Assembly: GCF_018130145.1 (NCBI RefSeq)
Contig: NZ_JAFCMB010000001.1
Location: 310,001 to 374,000 of the forward strand
DNA from: Bradyrhizobium sp. AUGA SZCCT0176
Lineage (GTDB): Bacteria; Pseudomonadota; Alphaproteobacteria; Rhizobiales; Xanthobacteraceae
Reading direction: 5' to 3'
DNA length: 64,000 nucleotides
Of this stretch, positions 54,629 to 64,000 are shown in pieces (within the stretch, counting starts at the first letter, position 1; each line of letters opens with the position of its first letter). The position numbers and the translations under genes are program-made. The notes beneath the pieces are model-generated. The model ran no database searches and was not told where the DNA came from. It worked only from the letters and a program-made list of their open reading frames with translations.

Positions 54629-55992
54629 ACGCACTCGCCGCCAGACCGCAGCCTTCGCTCGACGAATTGATCGCGCGGCTGTCGGCGCTCCATCCCAGCC
54701 GCATCGATCTCAGCCTCGATCGCATGCAGGCCCTGCTGGCGCGGCTCGATCACCCTGAAGGCAAGCTGCCGCCGGTGATCCATGTCGCCGGGACCAACGG
54801 CAAGGGTTCCACCATTGCCTATCTGCGCGCGATCCTGGAAGCCGCGGGCCTGCGCGTCCACGTCTATACCTCGCCCTATCTGGTGCGGCTCAACGAATGC
54901 TTTCGTCTTGGCCGCAGCGGTGGCGGCGTGCTGGTCGATGACGATGAATTGTGCGCCGTGCTCGGGCATTGCGAACACGCCAACAATGGCGATCCGATCA
55001 CGATTTTCGAGATCGAAACCGCGGCGGCGTTTTCTCTGTTTGCACAGCATCCGGCCGATGTCGTGCTGCTGGAAGTGGGCCTCGGCGGACGGCTGGACGC
55101 CACCAATGTGATCGACGCGCCGATTGCGAGCGTGATTGCGCCGGTCAGCATGGATCATACGGAATTCCTCGGCAATTCGCTGACCGAGATCGCCGGTGAG
55201 AAAGCCGCCATCATCAAGCGCAATGCGCCGGTGGTTTGTGCCGAGCAGGCGCCGGAAGCGATGGCGGTGATCGAGGCGCATGCGCGCCGCATGCGCGCGC
55301 CGCTGCATGCGGCCGGCCAGCAATGGCATGTCAGCGTCGAGCGCGGCAGGCTGGTCTATCAGGACGATCGCGGCCTGATGGATCTGGTGGCGCCAAAACT
55401 GTTCGGCCGGCATCAGTTCGACAATGCCGGGCTCGCGATCGCGACCTTGCGTGCGCTCGACACCTTCAAGATCGGCATGCCCCATTTCGAGGCCGGCATC
55501 GTCAACGCCGAATGGCCGGCGCGGATGCAGCGCCTGGTTTCGGGCGCGCTGGTCGAGCAGGGCCCACAGGGCTGCGAGATTTGGCTCGATGGCGGACACA
55601 ATGCCGAAGGCGGGCGCGTCGCCGCGGCGGCGCTGGGGGATCTGGAGGAGAGGGTGTCGCGGCCGCTGGTCGTCATAACAGGCATGATGGCGAACAAGGA
55701 TGCCGGCGCGTTCCTCGCCAATTTCGCCGGGCTGACGCGCCATATCATGGCGGTGCCAATCCCCGGTCGCGACAATGCGAGTTCGATGGCCATGGCGGCG
55801 TCGATGCCGCCGGACCGGCTGGCGGATGCCGCCCGCGCCCTCGGCATGCGCGTGGAAAATGCCGCCAGCGTCGAAGCCGCGCTTCAAACACTGTCGCGTC
55901 TGGCTTATGAAGTGCCGCCGCGCATCCTGATCACAGGATCGCTATACCTCGCGGGCCATGTGCTGGCCGCCAATGGCACGCCGCCTGCATAA
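54625..55992 (+). CDS. folC: Dihydrofolate/folylpolyglutamate synthase
   Basis: 455 residues; [20 protein letters not shown] is the Mur-ligase-type P-loop and [18 protein letters not shown] the second block. GTG start within the accD stop. It adds glutamate to folates. A REP element follows. Confidence 0.95.
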   Translation: MNALAARPQPSLDELIARLSALHPSRIDLSLDRMQALLARLDHPEGKLPPVIHVAGTNGKGSTIAYLRAILEAAGLRVHVYTSPYLVRLNECFRLGRSGGGVLVDDDELCAVLGHCEHANNGDPITIFEIETAAAFSLFAQHPADVVLLEVGLGGRLDATNVIDAPIASVIAPVSMDHTEFLGNSLTEIAGEKAAIIKRNAPVVCAEQAPEAMAVIEAHARRMRAPLHAAGQQWHVSVERGRLVYQDDRGLMDLVAPKLFGRHQFDNAGLAIATLRALDTFKIGMPHFEAGIVNAEWPARMQRLVSGALVEQGPQGCEIWLDGGHNAEGGRVAAAALGDLEERVSRPLVVITGMMANKDAGAFLANFAGLTRHIMAVPIPGRDNASSMAMAASMPPDRLADAARALGMRVENAASVEAALQTLSRLAYEVPPRILITGSLYLAGHVLAANGTPPA

Positions 55993-55998
55993 CACCCT

Positions 55999-56132
55999 CG
56001 TGTCCCGGACGCGGTGCAGCGTCCTTCACGCTGCTCCGCAGAGCCGGGACCCATCTGGACCCCGGATCAGCAGCGCACCGTCGGAGTCGCGCGAAGCGCG
56101 ATCCTGAGCGCGCTGCGCAGCATCCGGGGTAC
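55999..56132. repeat. REP-type element after folC
   Basis: Opposed palindromic segments built on GTGTCCCGGACGCGG, ACCCCGGATCAGCAGCGCAC and GCGCTGCGCAGCATCCGGGG. It lies between folC and the metallophosphoesterase gene. Confidence 0.72.
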
Positions 56133-56159
56133 GTAGACTTAGACGGGACTGGAAGCACC

Positions 56160-56900
56160 ATGCGTTTTGCCGCGATTGCCGATGTGCACGGAAACTATCT
56201 CGCGCTGGAAGCTGTCATCGCCGACATCCGCGCGCAGGGCATCAAAGAGATCGTCAATCTCGGCGACATCGCGAGCGGCCCGCTCGACGCTCGGCGCGCG
56301 ATGGATGCGTTGATCGCGCTCGATGCCGTGCACGTGCTCGGCAACCATGACCGCTATCTGATAGACCGGCCGCCGGAGAAGATGGGTTCCTGGGACCGGC
56401 CGGCCCATGCGCAACTCGACAAGACGCATCTCGACTGGCTGCGCGCGGTGCCGCCGACGCGCGTCTATCGCGACCTTGTGTTTCTCTGTCACGCCACGCC
56501 TGCGCACGACGAAGTCTATTGGCTGGAGACCGTGCTCCCCGACGGTACCGTTTGCATGTCGTCGCCGGATGCGATCGAGAAGCAAGCCGCTGGAATCACG
56601 CAGCCGCTGATCCTGTGCGCCCACACCCATGTCGCGCGCACCGTCCGGCTTGGCGATGGCCGCAGAATCGTCAATCCCGGCAGCGTCGGCTCACCCGGTT
56701 ATCGCGACACCCATCCGTTTCCGCATGTGATCGAAGCCGGCACGCCGGACGCGCGCTATGCGATCCTCGAACTGGCCGATGGATCCTGGCGCGTGACGTT
56801 CCGCCATGTGCCCTACGACCATGAGGCGATGGCGGCGCTGGCGCGGCAGAACGGCCAGCTTGAGCTGGCCTCCGCGCTGGCGACGGGTTGGATCGGGTAA
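56160..56900 (+). CDS. YfcE-like metallophosphoesterase
   Basis: 246 residues of the calcineurin-like superfamily: RFAAIADVHGNYLALEAVI, NLGDIASGP, GNHDRY, and the C-terminal GSVGSPGY/HTH motif region (CAHTHVARTV). It hydrolyses a phosphomono- or diester with two divalent metals; substrate unknown. It is 5 nt upstream of a methyltransferase gene and probably co-transcribed. Confidence 0.9.
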   Translation: MRFAAIADVHGNYLALEAVIADIRAQGIKEIVNLGDIASGPLDARRAMDALIALDAVHVLGNHDRYLIDRPPEKMGSWDRPAHAQLDKTHLDWLRAVPPTRVYRDLVFLCHATPAHDEVYWLETVLPDGTVCMSSPDAIEKQAAGITQPLILCAHTHVARTVRLGDGRRIVNPGSVGSPGYRDTHPFPHVIEAGTPDARYAILELADGSWRVTFRHVPYDHEAMAALARQNGQLELASALATGWIG

Positions 56901-56905
56901 GAGCG

Positions 56906-57595
56906 ATGTCCGGCTACGACGAGGCGTATCGTCGTGTGCGGGCCGATGGTCATTCGGGTTGGGCAGGAAGCCGGCATCACCAGAACGTCGCTCGGATGAC
57001 TGCAACGCTTGATCGGCTGGAACACGAGACCTTTCCGCGGCCGCCCGCAAGAGTGCTCGAACTCGGATGCGGCAATGGCATGTCGTCATCGCTATGGATG
57101 GCCCGCAAGACTTACGAGGTGTACGGCATCGATATTTCCGATATCGCTGTCGCCTGGGCCAGGGAACTGTTCGATGCATGCGGTCTTTCCGGCTCCTTCC
57201 GGCAAGGCAGCGTTTGCGAGATGACGTTCTTTCCCGAAAGGTCCTTTGACATCGCGATCGACGGCAGCTGTCTGCATTGCCTGATCGGAAGCGACAGAGC
57301 CCGGTGCCTTCGGGAGGTTCGCCGCATTCTTCGGCCCGGCGGCGTTTTCGTCGTCAGCAGCATGTGCGGTTTGCCGAAGTCCGATGAGGCCAAGGCTCGC
57401 TTTGACCCGCTAACCGGTCATTTGTTGGAGAATGGCCGGCCCTACCGGACGCTGAAGCTCCTGCCGGATCTCGTGCAGGAGTTGGAGGACGCGGGCTTCG
57501 GCGTGCAGAACACGCAGGTCGGCGTCAATCCATGGTGGGATCATGCCACCATGGTCTGTCGGATCAGGGATGGCTCAACGCAAACGGCCGGCTAA
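56906..57595 (+). CDS. SAM-dependent methyltransferase (class I)
   Basis: 229 residues, Rossmann SAM-binding fold: VLELGCGNGMSSSLWMAR (motif I), VYGIDISDIAVAWARELF (motif II) and SFDIAIDGSCLHCLIGSD. Target unknown. The start ATG 56906 follows GGTAAGAG. The final codons lie in a perfect 8-bp hairpin with the neighbouring trxA terminator region. Confidence 0.86.
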   Translation: MSGYDEAYRRVRADGHSGWAGSRHHQNVARMTATLDRLEHETFPRPPARVLELGCGNGMSSSLWMARKTYEVYGIDISDIAVAWARELFDACGLSGSFRQGSVCEMTFFPERSFDIAIDGSCLHCLIGSDRARCLREVRRILRPGGVFVVSSMCGLPKSDEAKARFDPLTGHLLENGRPYRTLKLLPDLVQELEDAGFGVQNTQVGVNPWWDHATMVCRIRDGSTQTAG

Positions 57596-57605
57596 TCGCC
57601 GGCCG
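57585..57605. terminator. Bidirectional hairpin between the methyltransferase and trxA
   Basis: CGGCCGGC-TAATC-GCCGGCCG, a perfect 8-bp stem that includes the methyltransferase stop codon. It lies between two convergent genes; no T-run is present, so efficiency is uncertain. Confidence 0.5.
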
Positions 57606-57631
57606 CTCAACGAATCAGATAGCGAAAAACC

Positions 57632-57952
57632 TCAGACCGCCGCAGTGATCCACTGCTGCAGCTTCGCCTTCGGCGCGGCGCCGACCTGGCGGGAGGCCAT
57701 CTCGCCGCCCTTGAAGATCATCAGGGTCGGGATCGACATCACGCCGTATTTCGAGGCCGTCTTCGGGCTCTCGTCGACGTTCAGCTTCACGATCTTGACC
57801 TTGTCGCCCATCGCGCCGGAAATCTCGTCGAGCGCCGGGGCGATCATGCGGCAGGGGCCGCACCATTCGGCCCAGAAATCCACGACCACCGGCCCGGTCG
57901 CGTTGAGCACTTCGGCTTCGAAATCGGCGTCAGAAACCTTGCCAACGGCCAT
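57632..57952 (-). CDS. trxA: Thioredoxin
   Basis: 106 residues with WCGPC at C31-C34 (VVVDFWAEWCGPCRMIAPAL) and KVKIVKLNVDESPKTASKYG. General cytoplasmic disulfide reductant. It follows addA with a 68-nt gap, the usual addB-addA-trxA order of alphaproteobacteria. Confidence 0.97.
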   Translation of the reverse strand: MAVGKVSDADFEAEVLNATGPVVVDFWAEWCGPCRMIAPALDEISGAMGDKVKIVKLNVDESPKTASKYGVMSIPTLMIFKGGEMASRQVGAAPKAKLQQWITAAV

Positions 57953-58020
57953 GGGAATACCTCGTTCGGTTGAAAACAGCGCGCGGATGAGAATCGCGCC
58001 TTAGGATCATATTGACGAAC

Positions 58021-61000
58021 CTATGAACGCGATCTTGCCGGGTCAAGCGCGGTCACGCCGAGATGATAGGATGCCAGTGCCGCGTCCAGCGCGGGGGCGG
58101 AAATCTCCATCAAATCAGGCGTTTCGGTCCAGAGCAGCGCGGCCCGGACCGGCAGCTGGGGATAAAGTTTTGCCAGTACCGCCCGGTAGAGCGCGAGCTG
58201 GCGGACATAGCCGCGCGGCGCCTCGGCAGGCAGCTTGGGCGGGGCGTGGTTGGTCTTGTAGTCGACGATCAAAACCTCTCGCTCGGTCACCACCAGCCGG
58301 TCGATCTGGCCGGAAACCAGCGCCGGTGGCTGCCCGGCCCGGTCCAGCCGTCCGACGATCGAGACCTCGGCCTGGCTGCCCGGTGCAAAGGCGTGCGCAA
58401 AGCGCGCATCCGCAATCAGCGCCAGCGCTTTTTCCGCCAGCGTGAGCCGTTCGTCGTCGGTCCAGCCGCCGGCGTTGCGGGCGAGGTAGGACAACGCGGC
58501 CTCGCGGCGGCGTTCGGCGGCGATATCGGGCAGCGACTGCAGCAACCGGTGCACCAGCGTGCCGCGCTTGAGAGCCTTGGCGCGGGCGAGGATCGATTCG
58601 CCTGACCGGACCGGATGGCTGTCGTCGTCAGCGGGATCGGACGGGCGCAGCAAACCCTCCGCCGGACGCTCCGGCTGCGCCGGTGTCAGCAACCACGATG
58701 GAAAATCGATCGATGGCGTCTTTGCCGGCGTAACTGATCCCGTGGCAGGCACGACTTTCTCGGCCCGCAAATAGCGCTTCACGACGCCGCTCGATGTCAT
58801 GATCTCCTCGAGCTGCAATTCGGAACGGTCGAGGCCCTTGCTGATAAGATCATACCAGGAGGAGGGGCGAACATCCTTCCTGTTGCCGGGCATGCAACCA
58901 CCGACGATCAGGCGATCGGCCGCGCGCGTCATCGCCACGTAAAGCAGGCGGCGGTATTCATCCTCGGTATCGCCTAGCATCGCCGCCCGTGCGGTGACGA
59001 GGGCGGGGGGATCCTCGGCCTTGCGGCCGGCCCAAACCACGATTCCGGGAGCGTGCGGACCAGCATTGCCCTGCGGCAGGTTGATGAGTCGTAGCCGCTG
59101 CGTATCCGAGGGAGATGTCGTGGTGTCGACCAGGAACACCACAGACGCCTCCAGGCCCTTGGCGCCATGGACGGTCATGACGCGAACTTCGTCGCGCGAG
59201 ATTTCCATGTCGCGCTTGACCTCGGTATCGGCCGCATGCAGCCACGCCATGAAGCCCTGCAGCGAGGCAGGCGCCTTGCGCTCGTAGCTCAGCGCAAGTT
59301 CCAGAAACTCATCGAGCGCATCATTGGCTTCATGCCCGAGCCGGTTCAGGATCCGCGCACGGCCCCCGTCGCCGCCCAGCAGCCAGGAGTAGAAAGCAAA
59401 CGGCGTCGCGTTGACGACGCGCCGCTCGCATTGCTCCAACCGCCAGAGCGCGTCCCTCAGCAATCCATCGGTCGCGGCGCGCGCGCTCAATGCCGCACGC
59501 AACGATCCCTTTCGCTGCCAGGCCAGCTTGAACAGATCGTCGTCGGTGAGGCCGAACAGCGGGCTCTTCAATGCAACCGCCAGCGCCAGATCGTCCTGCG
59601 GCAACAGCAGCGCGTCCGCCAGGTTCATCAGGTCGATGGCCGCGATGTGCTCAGTCAGTTTGAGTCGGTCGGCGCCGGCGACCGGGACATTTGCGTGCTT
59701 CAACGCCTGAATCACCGCATCGAATGCATTGCCACGCCGGCGCACCAGCACCAGCATGTCGCCGTATCGCAGTGGACGGCGGCTACCGGCGCTGCCGGTC
59801 ATGGTGCCGCTTTCGACCAGCGATTTGATCTCGGCCTGAATCCGCCGGGCGAGCTTTACCTCGGGACTGGTCACGGCGACGCCGTCGAACGGCGCGCGCC
59901 AGCCTTCCATGTCTGGCCTGTCGTCGGCTACGGCCAATTCCCAGAGATCGATCAGGCTTGGGCCTGCGTCTTCCAGCGCATGATGGATCGGGTATCCGTT
60001 CTCGACCGCGTGGATACTGCGGAATATCTCCTGCTCGCGGAAAACATGATCGACCGAATGCAGGACTGCCGGCCCGGAACGAAACGAATAGTTGAAAGAC
60101 ACCGGATCGAATTTCAGGCCGGCATCTTCGAATTTCTTCTTCAGCGCTCGCCGACGCAGGTCGAATTCGCGGGGGGCCGCACCCTGAAACGAAAAGATCG
60201 ACTGTTTCTCGTCGCCGACGGCGAACACGGTACGCATCACGCCATCACGCGCACCCGCGCCGGAAGTAAATTCGGAAATGATGTGCGCGATGATGTCCCA
60301 TTGCCGCGGGCTGGTGTCCTGCGCCTCGTCGATCAGCACATGATCGACGCCACGATCAAGTTTGTAATGGACCCAGCCGGAGGAGACGCGGTCCAGCATC
60401 CGAAGCGTCTTGTCGATCAGGTCGTCATAATCGAGCAGTCCACGTTCCAGCTTCTCGCGCCGGTAGTTCGCGGCAGAAGCGGTTGCGATGTGCAGCAGCG
60501 CCTCGGTGCGGTCCCGGGCCGTCAAGGCGCGGCGGCGTTCGATCAGAGGGGCGATGCGATCGGCCTCGGATTCGAACAGCCGGCCGATGGCCGGATTGTT
60601 GTCGACGAATTTCTTGGTCACCACCGATTTGCGGCGGGTGCGGTCGGTCTCGGTGAGAAACAGGCCGAGATATTCGTCGACCTGCGCAGCGCCGGTGAAC
60701 ACCAGCCCTGCACGAAGCCGGGCGGCCTGATCCTGGTCGGTCTTGCTGCCGGTGTCGAGAATTCCGGAGATCTCCGACCAGCGCGATCGCGGCAGGTTCG
60801 GTCCATCGACAATGGCGCGCTCGACATCCTCAATGCGATCCTCAGGGTCGACACCGAGTGCCGCGGAGACTTGCCCCGCCGCCACGTGGGCGCCACCCGC
60901 GGTGTCCGTCCACGCCATGAAATGATCGCGGCTAAGACAGGCCTCGCGCACAACCTCCTTGAAGGTCACGTCCGCCGCACTGGCCATCGCCATGCGGAGC

Positions 61001-61548
61001 GCCTGGCCGGTCGCGCTGTCGGGGTGGCGCGACGCCTCCAGAAACACCGCGAGATTGGCGCGCTCCATCATCTCGTTCTGGTCGCGGTCGTCGAGCACGG
61101 CGAAGCGCGCGGGCACATTAGCCTCGAACGGGAATTGCTGCAGCAGGCGCGTGCACAGCGCGTGGATGGTCTGCACTTTCAGTCCGCCCGGCGTCTCCAG
61201 CGCGCAGGCGAACAATTGGCGCGCCGTTTTCCGCAGCTTTGCATTGGGATTCGCAATCCCTACTTCCTTGATCGCGGCATCCAGCGAAGCGTCGTCGAGC
61301 GTGACCCAATGTCCCAGCGTCGAGAACACCCGTTCCGCCATGTTGGCGGCGGCGGCTTTTGTAAAGGTGATGCAGAGGATCTTTTCCGGCGCCACGCCAC
61401 CCAGCAGCAGCCGTATCACGCGTTGCACCAGCACATGGGTCTTGCCCGAGCCGGCATTGGCCGACACGAACGAGGACGCCGCCGGATCGGACGCGCGCGC
61501 CTGGGTATCGCGCACATTGGGAGGAATGATGCGGGGAGCCTTCACCAT
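58021..61548 (-). CDS. addA: Double-strand break repair helicase AddA
   Basis: 1175 residues. Walker A SFVSANAGSGKTHVLVQRV near residue 30, UvrD-type motifs (DHVLIDEAQDTSPRQWDII, FAVGDEKQSIFSFQGA, MTVHGAKGLEASVVFLVD) and a C-terminal RecB-type nuclease with VLIVDYKTNHAP. With AddB it processes DNA ends at Chi-like sites for RecA. The start ATG 61548 overlaps the addB stop by 7 nt; 11 further residues upstream are open. Confidence 0.96.
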   Translation of the reverse strand: MVKAPRIIPPNVRDTQARASDPAASSFVSANAGSGKTHVLVQRVIRLLLGGVAPEKILCITFTKAAAANMAERVFSTLGHWVTLDDASLDAAIKEVGIANPNAKLRKTARQLFACALETPGGLKVQTIHALCTRLLQQFPFEANVPARFAVLDDRDQNEMMERANLAVFLEASRHPDSATGQALRMAMASAADVTFKEVVREACLSRDHFMAWTDTAGGAHVAAGQVSAALGVDPEDRIEDVERAIVDGPNLPRSRWSEISGILDTGSKTDQDQAARLRAGLVFTGAAQVDEYLGLFLTETDRTRRKSVVTKKFVDNNPAIGRLFESEADRIAPLIERRRALTARDRTEALLHIATASAANYRREKLERGLLDYDDLIDKTLRMLDRVSSGWVHYKLDRGVDHVLIDEAQDTSPRQWDIIAHIISEFTSGAGARDGVMRTVFAVGDEKQSIFSFQGAAPREFDLRRRALKKKFEDAGLKFDPVSFNYSFRSGPAVLHSVDHVFREQEIFRSIHAVENGYPIHHALEDAGPSLIDLWELAVADDRPDMEGWRAPFDGVAVTSPEVKLARRIQAEIKSLVESGTMTGSAGSRRPLRYGDMLVLVRRRGNAFDAVIQALKHANVPVAGADRLKLTEHIAAIDLMNLADALLLPQDDLALAVALKSPLFGLTDDDLFKLAWQRKGSLRAALSARAATDGLLRDALWRLEQCERRVVNATPFAFYSWLLGGDGGRARILNRLGHEANDALDEFLELALSYERKAPASLQGFMAWLHAADTEVKRDMEISRDEVRVMTVHGAKGLEASVVFLVDTTTSPSDTQRLRLINLPQGNAGPHAPGIVVWAGRKAEDPPALVTARAAMLGDTEDEYRRLLYVAMTRAADRLIVGGCMPGNRKDVRPSSWYDLISKGLDRSELQLEEIMTSSGVVKRYLRAEKVVPATGSVTPAKTPSIDFPSWLLTPAQPERPAEGLLRPSDPADDDSHPVRSGESILARAKALKRGTLVHRLLQSLPDIAAERRREAALSYLARNAGGWTDDERLTLAEKALALIADARFAHAFAPGSQAEVSIVGRLDRAGQPPALVSGQIDRLVVTEREVLIVDYKTNHAPPKLPAEAPRGYVRQLALYRAVLAKLYPQLPVRAALLWTETPDLMEISAPALDAALASYHLGVTALDPARSRS

Positions 61549-64000
61549 TCCTCGATCCCCAACCCGCCGGCCGCGGACCATTCCTTGATCCGGGCGAGAT
61601 CGTCATAGGCGCCGTAGCGGTTCGACCACATCGACAGGTTCAACGAGGTGTAGGCCTGGTTCTCGTCTTCGAATTTGCGGATCAGTTTTTCCAGCTCCAG
61701 CCGCGCATAATCCGCCGCTTCGTCCGGTGGCTGCGGCGTATCGTTGTTTCTGATCTTCAGTTCCAGCGAACGGTGCTCGCCCGGCGGGTTGTTGCCGCTG
61801 AGCCTGACATAGGCGAGTTCGGCGACCGACGAATCCGCGCCGATATCCTTGAAGCCGCCTTCGCGCAGGATTGCGGCCTCGAGGGTGAGCTGCGGCGACA
61901 GTCCCATCCGCACCTGCTTGCCGGTCGGCGGCTGGCCCGTCTTGTAGTCGAGGATCGCGAAGCGGCCGTCAGCGCGCTGCTCGATGCGGTCGGCGCGGGC
62001 TGACAGGATGAAGGTTCGTTCGTTGTCGAGCGGAATACCGATTTCGCCCTTGATCTCGGCATCGATCCGGTGGATGTGATCGCGGCGCGCCATTTCCCAA
62101 TCGGCGAACCATGCGGCGATGCGCTGGAACCGCGGCCACCACAGCGCCCGCGCCTCGGGGCGCTCCATCAGCGGCGCAAAAAATTTCTCCCCGATGCCGC
62201 GCAGCGCGAGCGCAGGCTGGGCCGGCAATGTGTCGGCGAAGGTTTTTGTAAATTCGCCAAGCGCTTCATGGATCGCCGAGCCGCGATCGGCAGCTGACAG
62301 TGGCATATCGACGGGATCGAGCGGGTCGAGCCGCAGAATGTATTTCGCGTAGATCGTGTAGGGATCGCGCAGCCAGTCCTCGATCGCCGTCACCGACAAT
62401 TTCAGCGGGCGCGTCGCACGTGGCGGCTTTGGCGCGGGCTGCGGGATCGGCTCTATCTTTGCCGGCCGGTCGAGTTCGGCGGCGAAGCGGACATAATCCT
62501 CGCCGGCCTGTGTGGCTTGCTTCCAGTGCTCTTCGCCGGCGACGGCCTCGAGCCGGTGCAGGAAGCGCGAGGCCACCGCCGGCGCGCCGCCGACTTTCGC
62601 CGAATGGGTCAGGATGACGTCGGTGTGGCCGAGCAGTTGCGCGAAGTCATGCGCTGACAGGCCGATGCGCCGCTCCGGCAGATCGAGGCCGAGTTCATGC
62701 CGCATCGGCCGGCTCAACCACGGATCGATCCGCGGTGACGGTGGCCACACGCCTTCGACCAGCCCGCCCAGAATCACGCGATCGGATTCGGTCAAGCGTG
62801 CTTCGAGCTGGCCATAAATGTGCAGATGCGCGCTCGCCGATTCCGGCCGCCGCACCATGCGGTCGGCGAAGGCGGTCTGGAACAATTCCGGATAATCGCC
62901 GAGCTGGACCATCAGCCCGCTGGGTTTCTGTTCGCCCAACAGATCGGCAAACGCCGAGGCCAGCGCTGATCCCTGGGCGCCCTCGAACACGACGGCGATT
63001 TCGGTTTGGTCGGATGACAGGGCCATCAACACCTCGCGGTGGCGATGCGCCAGTTCAGCGAAGTCATAGGGCTGCGAAGACGCCATGCTTTCCAGCGGCA
63101 ACAGCGCCTGCTGCAGCGCAGAGATCAACCCTCGCGCCTGATCGAGTTCGTCATCGCGCAATTTGGCGCGTTGCTCGGACGCGTGGAGCGAAGAGGTCTC
63201 GCCGTCTCTCAATTTCCTGAGTTCAGCGCGAAAACGATCGAAGTCGCGCGCGAGGCCATTGCTGCCGGCTTGCGGCCGCGTGCCGCGCAGCAGGGCCAGT
63301 TCCAACACCTCGATGGTGTGTTTCAGCGCACCATGCGCGCCACCCAGCCGGAACAGCGGGTGCTTCATCAGCGCCAGCAAGGTCGGTGGCTCCAGCCCCT
63401 TCGCCGCGGCTTGCGCCACCAGCCGCGCAAAGATTCCGGCGGAGGTATCCATCAGCGCGTCACCGCCGGAATCATCGAATTCGAGGTTCCAGCGGCCGAG
63501 TGCTGCCATCACCCGCCGCGCCAGCGCACGGTCCGGCGTCACCAGCGCGGCCGATTTGTCGAGGTGCCGCGCCTCGCGCATGGCGACCGCGATCGCCAGC
63601 GCCTCCATCTCCGGATTGGGCGCCGCGACGACCGCGAGGTTTTTCATGCCGCCCGAAATCTTCGCGGCAATGTCAGGCTGTTCCAGCCGGTCGTGCCATT
63701 GTTCGGTCGCGGTCGACGGCCGCATCGTTTCGGAGACCAGCACGTCGCGTCCATCAGGCGCAGGCGTGCCCAAAATCTCGACGTCGCTGCGCTTGATTCC
63801 GAACCGGTCCAATAGGGCATGCATCGCGAATTGCGGATGGTTCGAGGCCGGCGGAGTGGTGAATTTGCCTTGCGCGTCTCTGATGCCGCCGATGGTCCGC
63901 CAGGCCGCGTCATCGAGATCGGTATCTAACCCCGGCAGCACCACCGCGCCTTGTTTGAGCCTGGCGACGACGTGCAGGAATTTTGCGGTCGCGGGCATCG
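61542..64000 (-). CDS. addB: AddB, partial (5' end outside window)
   Basis: The visible 818 or more residues are the middle and C-terminal part of AddB, the second nuclease/inactivated-helicase subunit (full proteins about 1000-1050 residues). GSAIHEALGEFTKTFAD and RFAILDYKTGQPPTGKQV are the C-terminal nuclease motifs. No Cys residue occurs in the visible region, so the [4Fe-4S] ligands of Gram-positive AddB are missing. The gene continues beyond position 64000. Confidence 0.93.
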   Translation of the reverse strand, partial: MPATAKFLHVVARLKQGAVVLPGLDTDLDDAAWRTIGGIRDAQGKFTTPPASNHPQFAMHALLDRFGIKRSDVEILGTPAPDGRDVLVSETMRPSTATEQWHDRLEQPDIAAKISGGMKNLAVVAAPNPEMEALAIAVAMREARHLDKSAALVTPDRALARRVMAALGRWNLEFDDSGGDALMDTSAGIFARLVAQAAAKGLEPPTLLALMKHPLFRLGGAHGALKHTIEVLELALLRGTRPQAGSNGLARDFDRFRAELRKLRDGETSSLHASEQRAKLRDDELDQARGLISALQQALLPLESMASSQPYDFAELAHRHREVLMALSSDQTEIAVVFEGAQGSALASAFADLLGEQKPSGLMVQLGDYPELFQTAFADRMVRRPESASAHLHIYGQLEARLTESDRVILGGLVEGVWPPSPRIDPWLSRPMRHELGLDLPERRIGLSAHDFAQLLGHTDVILTHSAKVGGAPAVASRFLHRLEAVAGEEHWKQATQAGEDYVRFAAELDRPAKIEPIPQPAPKPPRATRPLKLSVTAIEDWLRDPYTIYAKYILRLDPLDPVDMPLSAADRGSAIHEALGEFTKTFADTLPAQPALALRGIGEKFFAPLMERPEARALWWPRFQRIAAWFADWEMARRDHIHRIDAEIKGEIGIPLDNERTFILSARADRIEQRADGRFAILDYKTGQPPTGKQVRMGLSPQLTLEAAILREGGFKDIGADSSVAELAYVRLSGNNPPGEHRSLELKIRNNDTPQPPDEAADYARLELEKLIRKFEDENQAYTSLNLSMWSNRYGAYDDLARIKEWSAAGGLGIEEW

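Noticed and set aside
59167..61608. An 813-codon plus-strand frame opposite addA
   Set aside because: High-GC antisense open frame; AddA motifs on the minus strand are complete.

Overview
The window is high-GC chromosomal DNA of an alphaproteobacterium, most likely Bradyrhizobium or a close relative in the Nitrobacteraceae. This is inferred from gene content (NikR with a TonB receptor, class II AroA, AddAB, a Ugp system, an NDUFA9-like protein, TIGR02300 and DUF1150 proteins, a ROSE-type RNA thermometer) and from dispersed GC-rich palindromes built around the cores GTCGTCCCGGC and ATTCCGGG, which are typical of these genomes. Nothing indicates a prophage, conjugative element, insertion sequence, CRISPR array or defence island. 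Most of the window is ordinary chromosome.

Layout. 0.1-2.2 kb: a CoA-transferase and HMG-CoA lyase pair. 2.3-5.0 kb: nikR and a divergent TonB-dependent receptor around a perfect NikR operator. 5.0-10.2 kb: a permuted-papain (YiiX-like) protein, a Tat-exported flavin amine oxidase, a PP-loop ATPase, an ArsR/SRPBCC pair with its own palindromic operators, and a TauE-type exporter. 10.3-17.8 kb: a translation block on the minus strand (infC, rpmI, rplT, pheS, a DUF559 nuclease-like gene, pheT) with small exported proteins and an oxidoreductase inserted on the plus strand. 18-24.4 kb: a hydrolase, an NTF2-like protein, a thioesterase, queG overlapping an FzlA-like GST-fold gene, uppP and an NDUFA9-like gene. 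24.6-28.1 kb: tRNA-Leu(CAG), an MFS transporter, a parE toxin remnant, an NYN-domain protein and an RNase D-like exonuclease. 28.3-34.1 kb: the conserved lptC-lptA-lptB-rpoN-hpf-ptsN cluster. 34.2-35.1 kb: a heat-shock unit (hsp20 and DUF1150) with an RpoH-type promoter and a ROSE-like thermometer. 35.2-39.4 kb: ugpBAEC. 39.6-42.1 kb: a second CoA-transferase and the divergent ohr/ohrR pair with two OhrR boxes. 42.2-49.8 kb: tRNA-Ala(GGC), a TIGR02300 protein, aroA, a Bug/TctC binding protein, cmk, rpsA and sppA. 49.9-56 kb: ihfB, lapA-like, trpF-trpB-trpA, accD and folC. 56.1-64 kb: a metallophosphoesterase, a methyltransferase, trxA, addA and a partial addB.

How the genes work together. The minus-strand translation block and the aroA-cmk-rpsA block are classic operons that have each been opened by opposite-strand genes. 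The lpt/rpoN block couples lipopolysaccharide export with sigma-54 and the nitrogen-PTS. The strongest regulatory calls made directly from sequence are the NikR operator, the ROSE/RpoH unit, the OhrR boxes and the ArsR-type twin palindromes. Unusual coding features include an AccD that has lost three of four zinc-ligand cysteines, a cysteine-free AddB segment, a roughly 100-residue N-terminal extension on LptB, a DUF559 gene translationally coupled between pheS and pheT, and a CP4-class AroA with Gly at the glyphosate-determining position.
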